Assembly (NCBI GenBank): GCA_015655415.1
Contig: JAATFB010000050.1
Span: 16,197-80,196, forward strand
Direction: 5' to 3'
Origin: Actinomycetales bacterium
Lineage (GTDB): Bacteria > Actinomycetota > Actinomycetes > Actinomycetales > Microbacteriaceae
Length of the DNA stretch: 64,000 nucleotides
The position numbers and the translations under genes were made by a program. Positions 33,998-42,569 of the stretch are shown here, one piece after another (position 1 is the first letter of the stretch; the number at the start of each line of letters is the position of its first letter). The notes under the pieces are model-generated. The model saw nothing but the letters and a program-made list of their open reading frames with translations, searched no databases and was not told the DNA's origin.

Positions 33998-34633
33998 TTA
34001 CTTGCTTGCCGGCTGAAGCTTCTCGAGGCGCTGCTTGCGCATCTCGTTGATCGAGCCGGAGCCGGAGCTGCCGGCGGCAGCTCCGTTGCGTTGCCTCTCC
34101 AGCGCCGCCTTGACAGGGTCGGCCGGAGTGCTGCTTGAGGTCGCGGAACCGAATGTTCCGGCGAACTCCTTCAGAGCGTCCACATCGAGATCGCCCGTAT
34201 CCGTGACGAACGAGTGGGCGTCGACGTGAGCAAATGCCTTCGCTACGTCATCGTCATTCTTGCCCGTCAGTGCCTGGAAACGGCCCATCACGGCATCCTT
34301 CAGATACCGCTCGGCGCCGATGTTCTCGCCCTCGCGGCGAGCTTCGTCGCGTGCGTCGTTGAGCGCCTTCTCCTGGTCGGTCTGATTCGCGGCCTTGATC
34401 TGTGCCAGCTCGTCAGCCTTTGCCTTCAGGTCGTCGTAGTCGGCGCGCGACTTCGCTTCGTTCTCGTGCTTGCGCGCCTGGAACTTCCAGTACGCCGCCT
34501 GCTGCTCAGCCGTCATCTGCTCGATCGGTGTCTCGGCGGGGAATCCGCGCGACGCTTCGAGAGCCGCCTTCTCGGCTGCTGCTTTGTCGGCTGCTGCCTT
34601 CTCTGCCGCGATCTCTTCGGCTGTCTTGGGCAT
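33998..34633 (-). CDS. Scaffolding protein
   Basis: The 211-residue, highly charged, almost entirely helical protein has Ala/Lys/Glu repeats at the N-terminus (AEEIAAEKAAADKAAAEKAA), a central coiled coil and a flexible Ser/Gly tail. The C-terminal basic end (NEMRKQRLEKLQP) would contact capsid subunits. Composition and position between MuF and decoration genes fit phage scaffolds. Confidence 0.8.
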   Translation of the reverse strand: MPKTAEEIAAEKAAADKAAAEKAALEASRGFPAETPIEQMTAEQQAAYWKFQARKHENEAKSRADYDDLKAKADELAQIKAANQTDQEKALNDARDEARREGENIGAERYLKDAVMGRFQALTGKNDDDVAKAFAHVDAHSFVTDTGDLDVDALKEFAGTFGSATSSSTPADPVKAALERQRNGAAAGSSGSGSINEMRKQRLEKLQPASK

Positions 34634-34693
34634 GTTTCGATCCTCCGTGTCGGTGGTGGTTGCCCTGACGGGCGGATGCCGGTTGCGCCGGCG

Positions 34694-35743
34694 TCACAGG
34701 GACCGTGCGGTCGCCTGCAGCATCGCGACGTAACCGCGAAGGTTCTTCGTCATCTGGGTGAGCGTCGTGCGTCGATCGACCGCAGCCTTCATCTCCGGCG
34801 CCAGACGGTCGTAATCGAGGTCCGATGGAATCTGCTTCTGCAGATCCGCGAGCTCCCGCTGCGCCGCCTCGATCTGAACGGTGACAGATTCGATCTCCTC
34901 GCGCGCCTGCTTCCGCTGCACGACTGGCGTCGGCTTCACGTAGGGGCGCCGACCCGCTTCCTCTGGGGTGCGGAAGTGGTCACCCTTCTTCACCAGCACC
35001 GGACCGAGCTCACCGTGCTCCTTGATCGTGATGCGCGTGTTCAGCAGGTCCGAGTTGTACTTTGAGCCGGCCGCCGCGTAGAGCTTGCCGAGATCATCCT
35101 GGTTCAGCCGGAAGCCGGGATCATCACCCTTGATGACAGGCATCTGGGTGCAGTTGTCGCCGTCATGGATGTCGAGCAGGTCGTTGCGATGGTAGAGCCG
35201 CTGGGAGGCAACCAGGCAAAGTCCACACGTTCCCGTGCGGGACAACTCCGGGTGAATCACCCGACGAAAGCCGATGATCTTCGACTCGGCCTGATAGATC
35301 CGATGAGTCTCATCCCGGTCCGCGAGAACCACGTCGGTCGTCGCGATCTGCTCGAGGCGGCCGCCTGCCGCTTGCTCCGCCTCCTCAACCGTCCCCCCCT
35401 GCGACAGGGCATACACGAATTGAGACGACGGCCGCGAGTACACCTCCAACGGTGCGACATTCGCGCGCGGATACGGGTTCACCTGCTTCGGCAGAGTCAG
35501 CTTCGAACCGAGCTCGCGGAACACCGCCGACTGGAACGACCGCGTCTGCAACCGCATCCGTCCCGTCGCCGCCGACACCACAGTGGCTGATCTCGCCGCC
35601 AGCGCCGTCACCTGATCCGGGTCACGCGAGACGCCGAAGTCACCCCACAGCCCCAGCAGCAGTGCCACAAGCTTCTCGATGATCGAATCCCGCTGCTTCG
35701 CATGTCGGTCAGAGATCGCCCCCAACCGGTCAACGGAAACCAT
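34694..35743 (-). CDS. MuF-like minor capsid protein
   Basis: The 349-residue protein follows the portal gene. It contains a MuF/minor-head signature: ELSRTGTCGLCLVASQRLYH (two Cys, near residue 170) followed by HDGDNCTQMPVI. The C-terminal 90 residues form a coiled coil (EEIESVTVQIEAAQRELADL). MuF proteins bind the portal and take part in head assembly. No toxin domain is fused here. Confidence 0.82.
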   Translation of the reverse strand: MVSVDRLGAISDRHAKQRDSIIEKLVALLLGLWGDFGVSRDPDQVTALAARSATVVSAATGRMRLQTRSFQSAVFRELGSKLTLPKQVNPYPRANVAPLEVYSRPSSQFVYALSQGGTVEEAEQAAGGRLEQIATTDVVLADRDETHRIYQAESKIIGFRRVIHPELSRTGTCGLCLVASQRLYHRNDLLDIHDGDNCTQMPVIKGDDPGFRLNQDDLGKLYAAAGSKYNSDLLNTRITIKEHGELGPVLVKKGDHFRTPEEAGRRPYVKPTPVVQRKQAREEIESVTVQIEAAQRELADLQKQIPSDLDYDRLAPEMKAAVDRRTTLTQMTKNLRGYVAMLQATARSL

Positions 35744-35747
35744 CGGG

Positions 35748-37139
35748 CTACGCCGCCGGCGCTGGAGTCAGGAACGCCTGATCCTGAAGGTTCTGCCGTT
35801 CCTGAGCCATCTCGTCCGGGCTCAGCTGGAAGATCTTCTCATCGATCGTCTGCTGGGACAGGCCACCCGTCTTCGCCTGAGCTGCAGCGGCCGCCCGCTC
35901 CGTCATCGACGACCGATCGATTGGCGCCCACACGGTGGAGATATCACCCACCTGCGCACGAACCGCATCACCAAGAGCTTGGAATCCCAGCGAATGCGAT
36001 TGTGCCAGCGAGGCGTCAGCCCGATCCACGAGGTCCTCGACCGCGAAGATCAGCGACTCGCGCGCCAAGGATGCACCTTCCGCTGATCCGTTCGCGGCAT
36101 CCGGCGACAGAATGTAGATCGGCGTCGACGTCACTGCGGCGAGGTTCTTAACGTCGTCCTTCACCGCCCCGGTGATCGGGGTTATGTCAGTGATCCCGGA
36201 TTCCCAGATCTTCGCGTCCTCCGGCAGATACCAGAGAGCACCAGGCCCAGCCTTGTAGATCTCGTCGTAGTCAATCTTCTGCCCAGCCTGAGGGTGCCCT
36301 GCAGGGTAGAACTCCGGCAGCTTCCCCTGGATCGCCAGTTGACGGAAAGCCTGCATGGCGATGATCTCCGACCGCTGCAGAATCGTGTGATTCACGCGAT
36401 CCAGTGCGTCCAGGTGGTTCTCGTACACTCCAACACCGCCGCGCGTGCGATAGGCCACGACCGGCACATCGCGCGTGTACCCGAGCGGCACCGGGTCCGA
36501 CACCCACGACCACCCTCTGCCCGGCGTCCACTGCGTTCCATCCGAAGGGATCGACGGCACGCGCGCAGGTCGAAACGCCTGCCTCATGTAGCCAGGACGG
36601 AAGAGTGTCATCAGATCAGCCCTGTTGATCGGGTCATGTCCGACCGTGATCGCCGCCTCCGCAAGCCAAGGCTGCGACGCTAACGGCGACGATGCTGTCG
36701 TCCACCCGTTCGACGGCAGCATCGTGGGCTGCGCGTCAGGGGCTGGAACACGCGGACCCGTCGTCGTGACGAATGCCTCGCCGAAGTCGACCATATCCGA
36801 GAACACGTCGCGGATGCCGACCTTCATCGACGAACGCTTCCACGTCGCCATCGCGATCGCGTCCCCGTCCTCATCGCCAGGCGCCGCGGTCTTGAACGCC
36901 AGCGGCTTCATCCGATTCGTCCGCGCCGAAGAGATCAGCTCGCCCATGTTCAGCCGGGACATCTTGATGAAGAGCTGGAAAGCACGCGTCTGCGCCATCG
37001 ACGCCTCCGCAGGGATCATGCAGGTGCCGTCGCGGTACGACTGCAACTTCTTCAAGCGCGGGAAACCCGCACCCAACTGCGTCGCCAGCCGAAGGATCCA
37101 CCAGTCATCCGAGCCGGTGACGCCTGCTTCCGTGAACAT
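35748..37139 (-). CDS. Phage portal protein
   Basis: The 463-residue protein follows the large terminase and shows the SPP1-like portal pattern: GYTRDVPVVAYRTRGGVGVYENHLDALDRVNHTILQR (stem region), then SGITDITPITGAVKDDVKNLAAVTSTPIYIL. It forms the dodecameric DNA channel. ATG 37139 gives the normal length; GTG codons 3 and 6 nt upstream are alternative starts. GAAGGGACGG lies upstream. Confidence 0.88.
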   Translation of the reverse strand: MFTEAGVTGSDDWWILRLATQLGAGFPRLKKLQSYRDGTCMIPAEASMAQTRAFQLFIKMSRLNMGELISSARTNRMKPLAFKTAAPGDEDGDAIAMATWKRSSMKVGIRDVFSDMVDFGEAFVTTTGPRVPAPDAQPTMLPSNGWTTASSPLASQPWLAEAAITVGHDPINRADLMTLFRPGYMRQAFRPARVPSIPSDGTQWTPGRGWSWVSDPVPLGYTRDVPVVAYRTRGGVGVYENHLDALDRVNHTILQRSEIIAMQAFRQLAIQGKLPEFYPAGHPQAGQKIDYDEIYKAGPGALWYLPEDAKIWESGITDITPITGAVKDDVKNLAAVTSTPIYILSPDAANGSAEGASLARESLIFAVEDLVDRADASLAQSHSLGFQALGDAVRAQVGDISTVWAPIDRSSMTERAAAAAQAKTGGLSQQTIDEKIFQLSPDEMAQERQNLQDQAFLTPAPAA

Positions 37140-37156
37140 CACCACCGTCCCTTCGA

Positions 37157-38866
37157 CTAACGGATCGCGAACGGCACGAACGTGCTCTCCGCTGACTTGT
37201 ACTTCGCCACAAAGTCCGCAGCAGCCTCGAACGCGAGCGTCGCCGCGACAGCGGCGTCGATCTTCCGAGGCGAGTTCTTGCCTTCCTTGCCGATCACCGT
37301 GCCACCCCGGCGGCTCCACTCGCGAGCGTTCAGGAAGTGCCGCGTCATCACCTTCCCGAGGGGTGTGTCGTCGTCATGCGACATCCCACCGGTGAGAATC
37401 GCCGTGTGGAGGCGCTCCAACGCCTGGGCCATCTGTACGTCGCGCTTCGTCCACCACGCAATCGCGTGCTTCGCCTGCGATCGCACCTCAAGCTGGTCGC
37501 CGTGCTCGCGATTCCACTTATCGACGTAGTCCTGCCACAGCGGCGGGTCAGCATAGAAGCCGACCACTTCGAAGCGCTCGAACGCTCCCGCCACAACTGC
37601 ATCGACGCGATCGCGGTCAACCTCGTACCCATCCGCTTCCGGACCCTCCGGGGTCTCCAGTATGAGAAGCGGGAACAGGAAGCGGTCACTGACCCTGCAT
37701 CCGACCAGCGCCGTCGCATCCCTCGTGGACGACCCGTCGAAGCCGAGAGTGATCCGGTCACCGTCCCAAGGTCGCGTGAATCGGGACTTCACGCCAAGCT
37801 GACGTTCGGCGGCCCGCAGCGCGACACGACCTCGAAGTCTCCACTGCTCCGCCTGCACCCATGCGTTCGCCGACGACGTCACCGCGTTCAGGAAGTACCT
37901 TCGGGTACGTGCCTCACTGCGGCGTGGATCATAGGCGCCGTTGATCAGCGATTCGACCGGATTCCACGCGATCGCATCCCCGTACGCCTCGACGAACGCC
38001 TCTCGGAGAGCGTCCTCATCACGCAGATCTGCGACCTCGCCCCACCGGTGATCGAAAATCAGTCGAGGCCGGCGTGCACGGCCCTCCTCAATCGCATCAG
38101 CGAGCTGGTACGTCGCCTCCGCGATTGACTCCTCACCGGGCGCATACATCGTCGTCGTCTCGAGGTACCAAGGCTCCGCCGACTTCGCCCGTTTCGACAG
38201 GTTCGCCACCACGACGTCATACATCTCCCGCAGTCGCGGCGAGTTGTACAGGTGCGATTCATCGAAAACGACGAACGTCTCGATGCCACCATCCTTCGAA
38301 GCCCCCGCCGCCGTCGACCGGCGAATCTCACCGCCTCCCGGGATCGACACCGACGACAAGCCGGCGACCATCCCATACGCCTGCAGCTCGAAAAGCGGCG
38401 CCTTGGACGAGGTCAGATTGTGGTGGATCGTCGCGTAGACATTCCCGGTCTGCTCTTCCTCCGTCGCCATGATCCGCACGAAGGGAGACACAACCGCCCG
38501 ACCCATCGGCTCACCCGGCGCGTACACATACGTGCGGCCGAGGAACTCGTAACGCTCACCGCCCCGCGCCCAACCGGCGAACCGCGCCGGGCCGAACGCC
38601 TCGAAAAGCGCTAGCTTCGCTGCCAACCCCGACTTGTCGCATCCCTTCGGACGCGACAGGAACGCAGAATCGTACAGGCGCCTGCCCGAAGCCCCCAGCG
38701 CATAGCAATCGACGATGAAGCCGGCATACTCATCGCCGAGCCGTACCGGCTGCCCGACGACGTCGCCAGGACCGTGCACGGTGAATGTTTCAATCCACCA
38801 CACAGCCAGACGGCCGAGAGAACGCTTACGTGAATGACCGGGCGCCGAGATCACCCGGCGCGGCAT
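37157..38866 (-). CDS. terL: Terminase large subunit
   Basis: The 569-residue packaging motor has an N-terminal ATPase with a deviant Walker A (SRPKGCDKSG, near residue 72) and a Walker B (ETFVVFDESHLY, near residue 198). The C-terminal nuclease has LGFDGSSTRDATALVG (first Asp, near 370), YADPPLWQDYVDKW and RKIDAAVAATLA near the end. It cuts and pumps DNA into proheads. It starts one base from the small-subunit stop. Confidence 0.93.
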   Translation of the reverse strand: MPRRVISAPGHSRKRSLGRLAVWWIETFTVHGPGDVVGQPVRLGDEYAGFIVDCYALGASGRRLYDSAFLSRPKGCDKSGLAAKLALFEAFGPARFAGWARGGERYEFLGRTYVYAPGEPMGRAVVSPFVRIMATEEEQTGNVYATIHHNLTSSKAPLFELQAYGMVAGLSSVSIPGGGEIRRSTAAGASKDGGIETFVVFDESHLYNSPRLREMYDVVVANLSKRAKSAEPWYLETTTMYAPGEESIAEATYQLADAIEEGRARRPRLIFDHRWGEVADLRDEDALREAFVEAYGDAIAWNPVESLINGAYDPRRSEARTRRYFLNAVTSSANAWVQAEQWRLRGRVALRAAERQLGVKSRFTRPWDGDRITLGFDGSSTRDATALVGCRVSDRFLFPLLILETPEGPEADGYEVDRDRVDAVVAGAFERFEVVGFYADPPLWQDYVDKWNREHGDQLEVRSQAKHAIAWWTKRDVQMAQALERLHTAILTGGMSHDDDTPLGKVMTRHFLNAREWSRRGGTVIGKEGKNSPRKIDAAVAATLAFEAAADFVAKYKSAESTFVPFAIR

Positions 38867-39324
38867 CAGTCCTCGCCCGCGATGCGCTTCCAGCGCTGCT
38901 CATCCAACGATGCCACCGGCGAGGAGTCCTGCGCGGTCGACGAGTTGTCAGGCATGCCAGTGCCAACCTCAACGCGCAGCCGCGAACGATCCTCCGGCGT
39001 CGCACCGAACTTCTGCACCCGCAACCGAATCTCCGCCGCGAGCTCCCACTTCCGGTTCTTCCACATCTCGTGATGCATCAGAGCCGTGTCCAGCAGAAAA
39101 TCCCAGTCCGGGCCCGTCATCATCCGAATCGCCTGCGGCGACCGACGCCAGTGATTCCACCACTTCACCGTCTGCGGATGCCACGCCTCCACCGCACCAG
39201 CCTTCGTCATCAACTTCGGCAGCGACGGACCCCGCAGCTTCTTATCCGCAATCAGCTTGATCGTTTGATGATCATTCGACTTCCGCGTATGCGCCTGCGC
39301 CGGAGCTGGCCCTCGACCTGCCAT
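38866..39324 (-). CDS. terS: Terminase small subunit
   Basis: The 152-residue protein (MAGRGPAPAQAHTRKSNDHQ) immediately precedes terL. GGAGG lies 8 nt before the ATG. The N-terminal GRGPAPA motif and the central WHPQTVKWWNHWRRSPQA are typical of actinophage small terminase subunits, which recognise phage DNA and regulate the large subunit. The stop overlaps the terL start. Confidence 0.85.
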   Translation of the reverse strand: MAGRGPAPAQAHTRKSNDHQTIKLIADKKLRGPSLPKLMTKAGAVEAWHPQTVKWWNHWRRSPQAIRMMTGPDWDFLLDTALMHHEMWKNRKWELAAEIRLRVQKFGATPEDRSRLRVEVGTGMPDNSSTAQDSSPVASLDEQRWKRIAGED

Positions 39325-39492
39325 CAGTGAACCTCCATGACGGATGCCGCACCCACCTGACGGCGGCATGCGGCGCGGTTGAAACGATCCCCCCAGACCC
39401 CTGCACGGAGTTTCCAGCAGAACGCGAAGCGGTCTGTGAGGGTGCCGGGGGGGAGGGTGCCCGGTCCCCGTTGGTCAGAGTGTGGGGTGTAA

Positions 39493-39855
39493 TCAGAAGG
39501 GTGGTGGTTCGAGTTCGCGCTTGTCCGCGACGAGTCCCGGGTGCAACGGCTTCGGTGCGGCGTCCCTCTTCGCCCGGCGTGCCGCACCGGACGCTTGTCC
39601 GCCCTCATGGCTGGACTTCCACCGGTGGTGAGTGGTGCACAGTGCTCGGAGGTTGGTGTCGTCGTCGGTGCCGCCGGCGGCGTCGTTGAGGATATGGTCG
39701 ACGTCCGTGGCTGGCTGGAGACACTTGCGGTGGGTGTCGGCTCGGACCCATTGGCAGCGGCCACCGTCGCGCTTCATGATGCGGGGGACTACCTCGGTTG
39801 ACCAGTTCGCAGGCAAGGTCTGACGGCGGGTCGATCCAGTCCAGCCGGTCGGCAC
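39493..39855 (-). CDS. HNH endonuclease
   Basis: The 120-residue protein has the HNH core: RIMKRDGGRCQWVRADTHRKC, ATDVDHILNDAAGGTDDDTN and LRALCTTHHRWKSSHEGGQ, with zinc-binding cysteines and the catalytic His in VDH. HNH proteins next to terminase genes assist cleavage during packaging in several siphophages. The GTG start overlaps the upstream stop (TAGTG). Confidence 0.88.
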   Translation of the reverse strand: MPTGWTGSTRRQTLPANWSTEVVPRIMKRDGGRCQWVRADTHRKCLQPATDVDHILNDAAGGTDDDTNLRALCTTHHRWKSSHEGGQASGAARRAKRDAAPKPLHPGLVADKRELEPPPF

Positions 39856-40124
39856 TAGTCGTCGTCGCCTTCCAGCTCGTTCTTCGTCATGACGCTGTAG
39901 ACGAATCCGCGGTGAAAGATCGCGCCTGCCTCGAGGAGACCGAGTGACACGTAGCGTGGCTGGCCGTCGGCCTGCTCCATCCACACTTTGCCCTCGTCGT
40001 CAGGGTCGGCAGCCGTGAGCGAACCCGAGATGAGCAGCCATGCCGTCGTCACGTCACCTTGCCCCTCATCCGCGAGGTGCGTCCGGATCGCTTCATCGAG
40101 CGCTCTCTTCGACTCCTCACTCAA
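39855..40124 (-). CDS. Phage hypothetical protein (TTG start)
   Basis: The 89-residue acidic protein begins at TTG (LSEESKRALDEAIRTHLADE), preceded by GGGGGTGA. Upstream codons in frame are out of the coding context because the previous gene ends at 40145. It has an N-terminal helix and a beta-rich C-terminus (VSLGLLEAGAIFHRGFVYSV). The function is unknown; the pairing with the HNH gene suggests a packaging-region role. Confidence 0.6.
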   Translation of the reverse strand: MSEESKRALDEAIRTHLADEGQGDVTTAWLLISGSLTAADPDDEGKVWMEQADGQPRYVSLGLLEAGAIFHRGFVYSVMTKNELEGDDD

Positions 40125-40144
40125 CGAACCATCACCCCCGGGGG

Positions 40145-40600
40145 TTAGTTTCGGATGTGGCCGCGCTTGTACAGCTGCTGGATGATGTCGGCTGTGATGT
40201 CTCCGACGGCGTAGCAGAGCGCTTCGTTGTCTCCGAGGAGGACGCGTCGCGCCCGTGAATCCCATCCGGCCATGTGGTCCAGGAAGAAGATCACCGCGGC
40301 GGCGTGGGTCGCCTCGTGGGCGATCGTGCGCGTCGTGAGTTGGCCGGTCCAGAGTCGGATGACCAGCACCGGTCCAGGATCCGGTCTCGGCCAGTGGAAG
40401 CCGTGCGTGGTCTGCGTGGCCATGCCGCCGGCGACCTCGCCCATTGACTCGGGATCCTTGCCGCGAGCTCGCGCATGCGCATTCCGCAGTTCGGTCTGGT
40501 CATCGTAGATGTGGACGTACACGGTGCGGCGGATGCTGGCGGTTTGCGCTTCACGGGTGTACTCGGCGGCGCGCGTCGCAACGCGGAAGTGGTCGATCAA
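40145..40600 (-). CDS. Putative zinc metalloprotease-like phage protein
   Basis: The 151-residue protein contains TIAHEATHAAAVIFFLDH, an HExxH zinc motif in a helix. About 26 residues later comes DNEALCYAVGDITADII, where the Glu could be the third ligand as in gluzincins. The N-terminal half is not recognised. It is the first gene of the late operon and divergent from the toxin-antitoxin-like pair. The substrate is unknown. Confidence 0.6.
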   Translation of the reverse strand: MIDHFRVATRAAEYTREAQTASIRRTVYVHIYDDQTELRNAHARARGKDPESMGEVAGGMATQTTHGFHWPRPDPGPVLVIRLWTGQLTTRTIAHEATHAAAVIFFLDHMAGWDSRARRVLLGDNEALCYAVGDITADIIQQLYKRGHIRN

Positions 40601-40629
40601 TTGACCTCAAATCGACTGTGTAGTACACT
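40601..40629 (+). promoter_or_regulatory. Promoter and operator of the toxin-antitoxin-like pair
   Basis: TTGACC (40601-40606) and TACACT (40624-40629) are 17 bp apart, and the ATG follows after 7 nt. The perfect palindrome GTGTA-G-TACAC (40618-40628) covers the -10, a likely autoregulatory operator. It lies in the short gap between divergent genes. Confidence 0.65.
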
Positions 40630-40636
40630 GTAGAAC

Positions 40637-40855
40637 ATGCAGCAGGTCAGGATCACCCGGTCAGCCCGTAAGCACCGGATCGGAAACGCTCACATCCTGG
40701 CCGCGATGATCGACGCTGGAGAGCCCACCGTCGAGGGCGACACTCTGGTCTACGTTGGAACGGACGACCGGGGCGTCAAGCTCCGCATCATCGCCGTCCC
40801 GAACGACAAGGGTGACGGTCTCGCCGTGATCCACTGCATGCCCACCAGCTACTGA
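40637..40855 (+). CDS. Putative toxin of a toxin-antitoxin pair
   Basis: The 72-residue basic protein (VRITRSARKHRIGNAHILAA) ends DDRGVKLRIIAVPNDKGDGL and resembles small BrnT/DUF4258-like proteins of toxin modules. It is encoded 6 nt upstream of a ribbon-helix-helix antitoxin gene. It has its own promoter and runs against the late operon, as maintenance or superinfection-exclusion modules often do. Activity is unproven. Confidence 0.55.
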   Translation: MQQVRITRSARKHRIGNAHILAAMIDAGEPTVEGDTLVYVGTDDRGVKLRIIAVPNDKGDGLAVIHCMPTSY

Positions 40856-40861
40856 GGAGGA

Positions 40862-41194
40862 GTGATGGACGCCAAGAAGTACAAGCTCTCAGCGGATGCG
40901 ACCGTGTCCGACATAGACCTTGCCGCAGAGGAATTCACTCTGACCGACGGCACAAGGTTGACGGACGAGCGCGCCGAAGAGATCGCAGCATCCGCTGAAC
41001 GGCGACGGGCGAACCTCCTGCCGGGACGCAAGTCCCTTTCTGGCGGCGCCAAGCACTCCCCGGTGCTCCAGGTTCGCATTCCTGAAGAGCTTCGCGACGA
41101 GCTCCAGCACGTCGCCACGGAGCGAGGAGTGTCCCTCTCCAAGCTCGCACGAGACATCCTCGAAGAATCCGTTCACGACCGCCGCGCAAGCTGA
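40862..41194 (+). CDS. Ribbon-helix-helix (CopG-like) antitoxin
   Basis: The 110-residue protein has a C-terminal ribbon-helix-helix domain (VLQVRIPEELRDELQHVATE, then RGVSLSKLARDILEESV). The N-terminal half is acidic and could bind the partner. A strong GAGGAG precedes the ATG. It probably represses the promoter at 40601 together with the partner protein. Confidence 0.7.
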   Translation: MMDAKKYKLSADATVSDIDLAAEEFTLTDGTRLTDERAEEIAASAERRRANLLPGRKSLSGGAKHSPVLQVRIPEELRDELQHVATERGVSLSKLARDILEESVHDRRAS

Positions 41195-41197
41195 CCG

Positions 41198-41463
41198 CTA
41201 CTTTTTCCCGACCGGCACCGCGCCCACGTGAGGTGTGCCCGGCCAGAAACCGAGCGCATCGTGGAACCATTGCGCTGCTGTCTTCTTCGCCACCTCGGGG
41301 CTCAGGAACTTCACGAGATGCGAGAGGAGCGCGGTGTACGGGTGAGGACTCGTCGCCCACTTCGCCAGGCCGGGACCCTTTGTCCAGTACCACTTGGGTG
41401 CTAGAGGTAACCGCGAGAGCCGGGCTTCGGGTTCGCGACCACGTCAGGCTTGACGGTTGCCAA
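41198..41463 (-). pseudogene. Frameshifted phage hypothetical gene
   Basis: TTG at 41463, preceded by GGGGGTGATG, opens LATVKPDVVANPKPGSRGYL and meets a TAG. In the next frame the natural continuation PLAPKWYWTKGPGLAKWATS...FHDALGFWPGTPHVGAVPVGKK runs to TAG at 41198. A single-base change near 41403 therefore breaks one gene of about 88 codons. It is either a mutation, a sequencing error or a frameshift site; no slippery run is present. It ends 3 bp from the convergent antitoxin gene. Confidence 0.6.
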
Positions 41464-41522
41464 TGGACATCACCCCCGTTCGAGTGCCGGGATCGTGAGC
41501 AGTCCGGCGGTAGCATCCGGGC

Positions 41523-41915
41523 ATGGGACTCATCAGGAAGACGATGAGCGTCAGCACGCTCGGGATGATCGACTATCGGTCCGACAAGGAGCGGACGGCG
41601 AGGAGCGCGCGGCTCACGAAGCAGGCCACCCGGAAGGGCAACAAGCAGCAGAAGAAGCTGCTCGAGCAGCAGAACGAGCTGATCGCCCAACAGGTCGCAG
41701 CGCAACAGCAGCTGGTGGCGCTACAAGCTGCGCAACTCACCGCAGCGCCGGGCTGGTACGACGACGGCGCGGGGAATCAACGCTGGTGGGACGGCCGGCA
41801 GTGGGCGCCCGTCAACCATGCAGGGGCAGCGCCGGCGGCATGGTATCCAGATCCCGACGACGCGTCGAAGCGACGGTACTGGGATGGTGCCGCGTGGACG
41901 GAGTATCGAGCTTGA
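41523..41915 (+). CDS. Protein with two C-terminal DUF2510 motifs
   Basis: The 130-residue protein has a basic/Gln-rich helical N-terminus (residues 20-75). Two copies of the WYDDG/WYPDP...WDG.W motif follow: PGWYDDGAGNQRWWDGRQW and AAWYPDPDDASKRRYWDGAAW. DUF2510 modules are short and often found on actinobacterial membrane-associated proteins, although no membrane segment is seen here. It is flanked by hairpins on its 3' side and stands alone on the plus strand. Confidence 0.75.
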   Translation: MGLIRKTMSVSTLGMIDYRSDKERTARSARLTKQATRKGNKQQKKLLEQQNELIAQQVAAQQQLVALQAAQLTAAPGWYDDGAGNQRWWDGRQWAPVNHAGAAPAAWYPDPDDASKRRYWDGAAWTEYRA

Positions 41916-42040
41916 GTGTGGGCGGCCGGCAGCCGAATGTGCTCCCGAAGACCGGCCGCCCGCGACCGTTCGTTCTCTTCCCCGGAGAAGCGGAGGTCGA
42001 GTCCGCGCCGCTGGGACGAAGGGCGTCCACACATGGCAAA

Positions 42041-42072
42041 CGCCCCGGTGATCGAGGATTCGATCCGGGGCG
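42041..42072 (-). terminator. Probable terminator of the early operon
   Basis: CGCCCCGG (42041-42048) pairs with CCGGGGCG (42065-42072), extended by ATCGA/TCGAT with a bulge. On the minus strand the stem is followed by TTTG. It lies 44 bp after the last early gene. A second inverted repeat (GGCGGCCGG...CCGGCCGCC, about 41923-41963) lies further on, after the plus-strand DUF2510 gene. Confidence 0.6.
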
Positions 42073-42115
42073 CTGACACCTTGCGGTGACGCCAGTCTAC
42101 AGCATGAGTGGTGCA

Positions 42116-42403
42116 CTAATCGTGACGCGTTCTGCGGCGTGTCCTTCGGTCTGGGTCTGCTGCCCATCGGAGGAGCTCGACGCGCCTCACGTACCTGTGC
42201 CGGCCGATTGTGATGGCTGGTAGACCCTGCTGGATCCATCGGGTGATGGTGGACTTGTCCCGGCGGATCAGGAATGCCGCTTCCGCGGGGGTGATGTAGC
42301 TGCGTTGTAGAAGCTGCGTTCGTCTCTCATCGGAGCTGATCGTCAGGGTGGACCTCCCCGTCCGGGGTCGGCGTGTCGCGAGTGACCGATCGAAGGGTCT
42401 CAA
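42116..42403 (-). CDS. MerR/excisionase-like helix-turn-helix protein
   Basis: The protein has up to 95 residues, with a winged-helix excisionase pattern YITPAEAAFLIRRDKSTITR, then WIQQGLPAITIGRHRYVRRVELLRW. Such proteins are excisionases or small regulators. It is the last gene of the early operon, a plausible place for xis. The start is uncertain: the listed ATG lies inside the upstream gene. A CTG after GGGGAGG or a later codon is possible. Confidence 0.65.
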   Translation of the reverse strand: MRPFDRSLATRRPRTGRSTLTISSDERRTQLLQRSYITPAEAAFLIRRDKSTITRWIQQGLPAITIGRHRYVRRVELLRWAADPDRRTRRRTRHD

Positions 42404-42518
42404 CGCACGCGGAAATCGCTGGCGCTGCTTTGCTGACTGCTTCCACGAATCGCGCCATAGCCTCCCGCTCGTCTAGCACGTCCACACCCGAGATCGTCTT
42501 CACGTCCATGTCACTCAT
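42327..42518 (-). CDS. Small phage hypothetical protein
   Basis: The 63-residue helical, acidic protein (MSDMDVKTISGVDVLDEREA) has a hydrophobic central helix (FVEAVSKAAPAISACVETLR). It lies among overlapping small early genes. No family was recognised. Confidence 0.55.
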   Translation of the reverse strand: MSDMDVKTISGVDVLDEREAMARFVEAVSKAAPAISACVETLRSVTRDTPTPDGEVHPDDQLR

Positions 42519-42569
42519 CCTGCCCTTTCATCCATCTCGCGATCACGCTCACCCCGTCTGGTGACTCAC

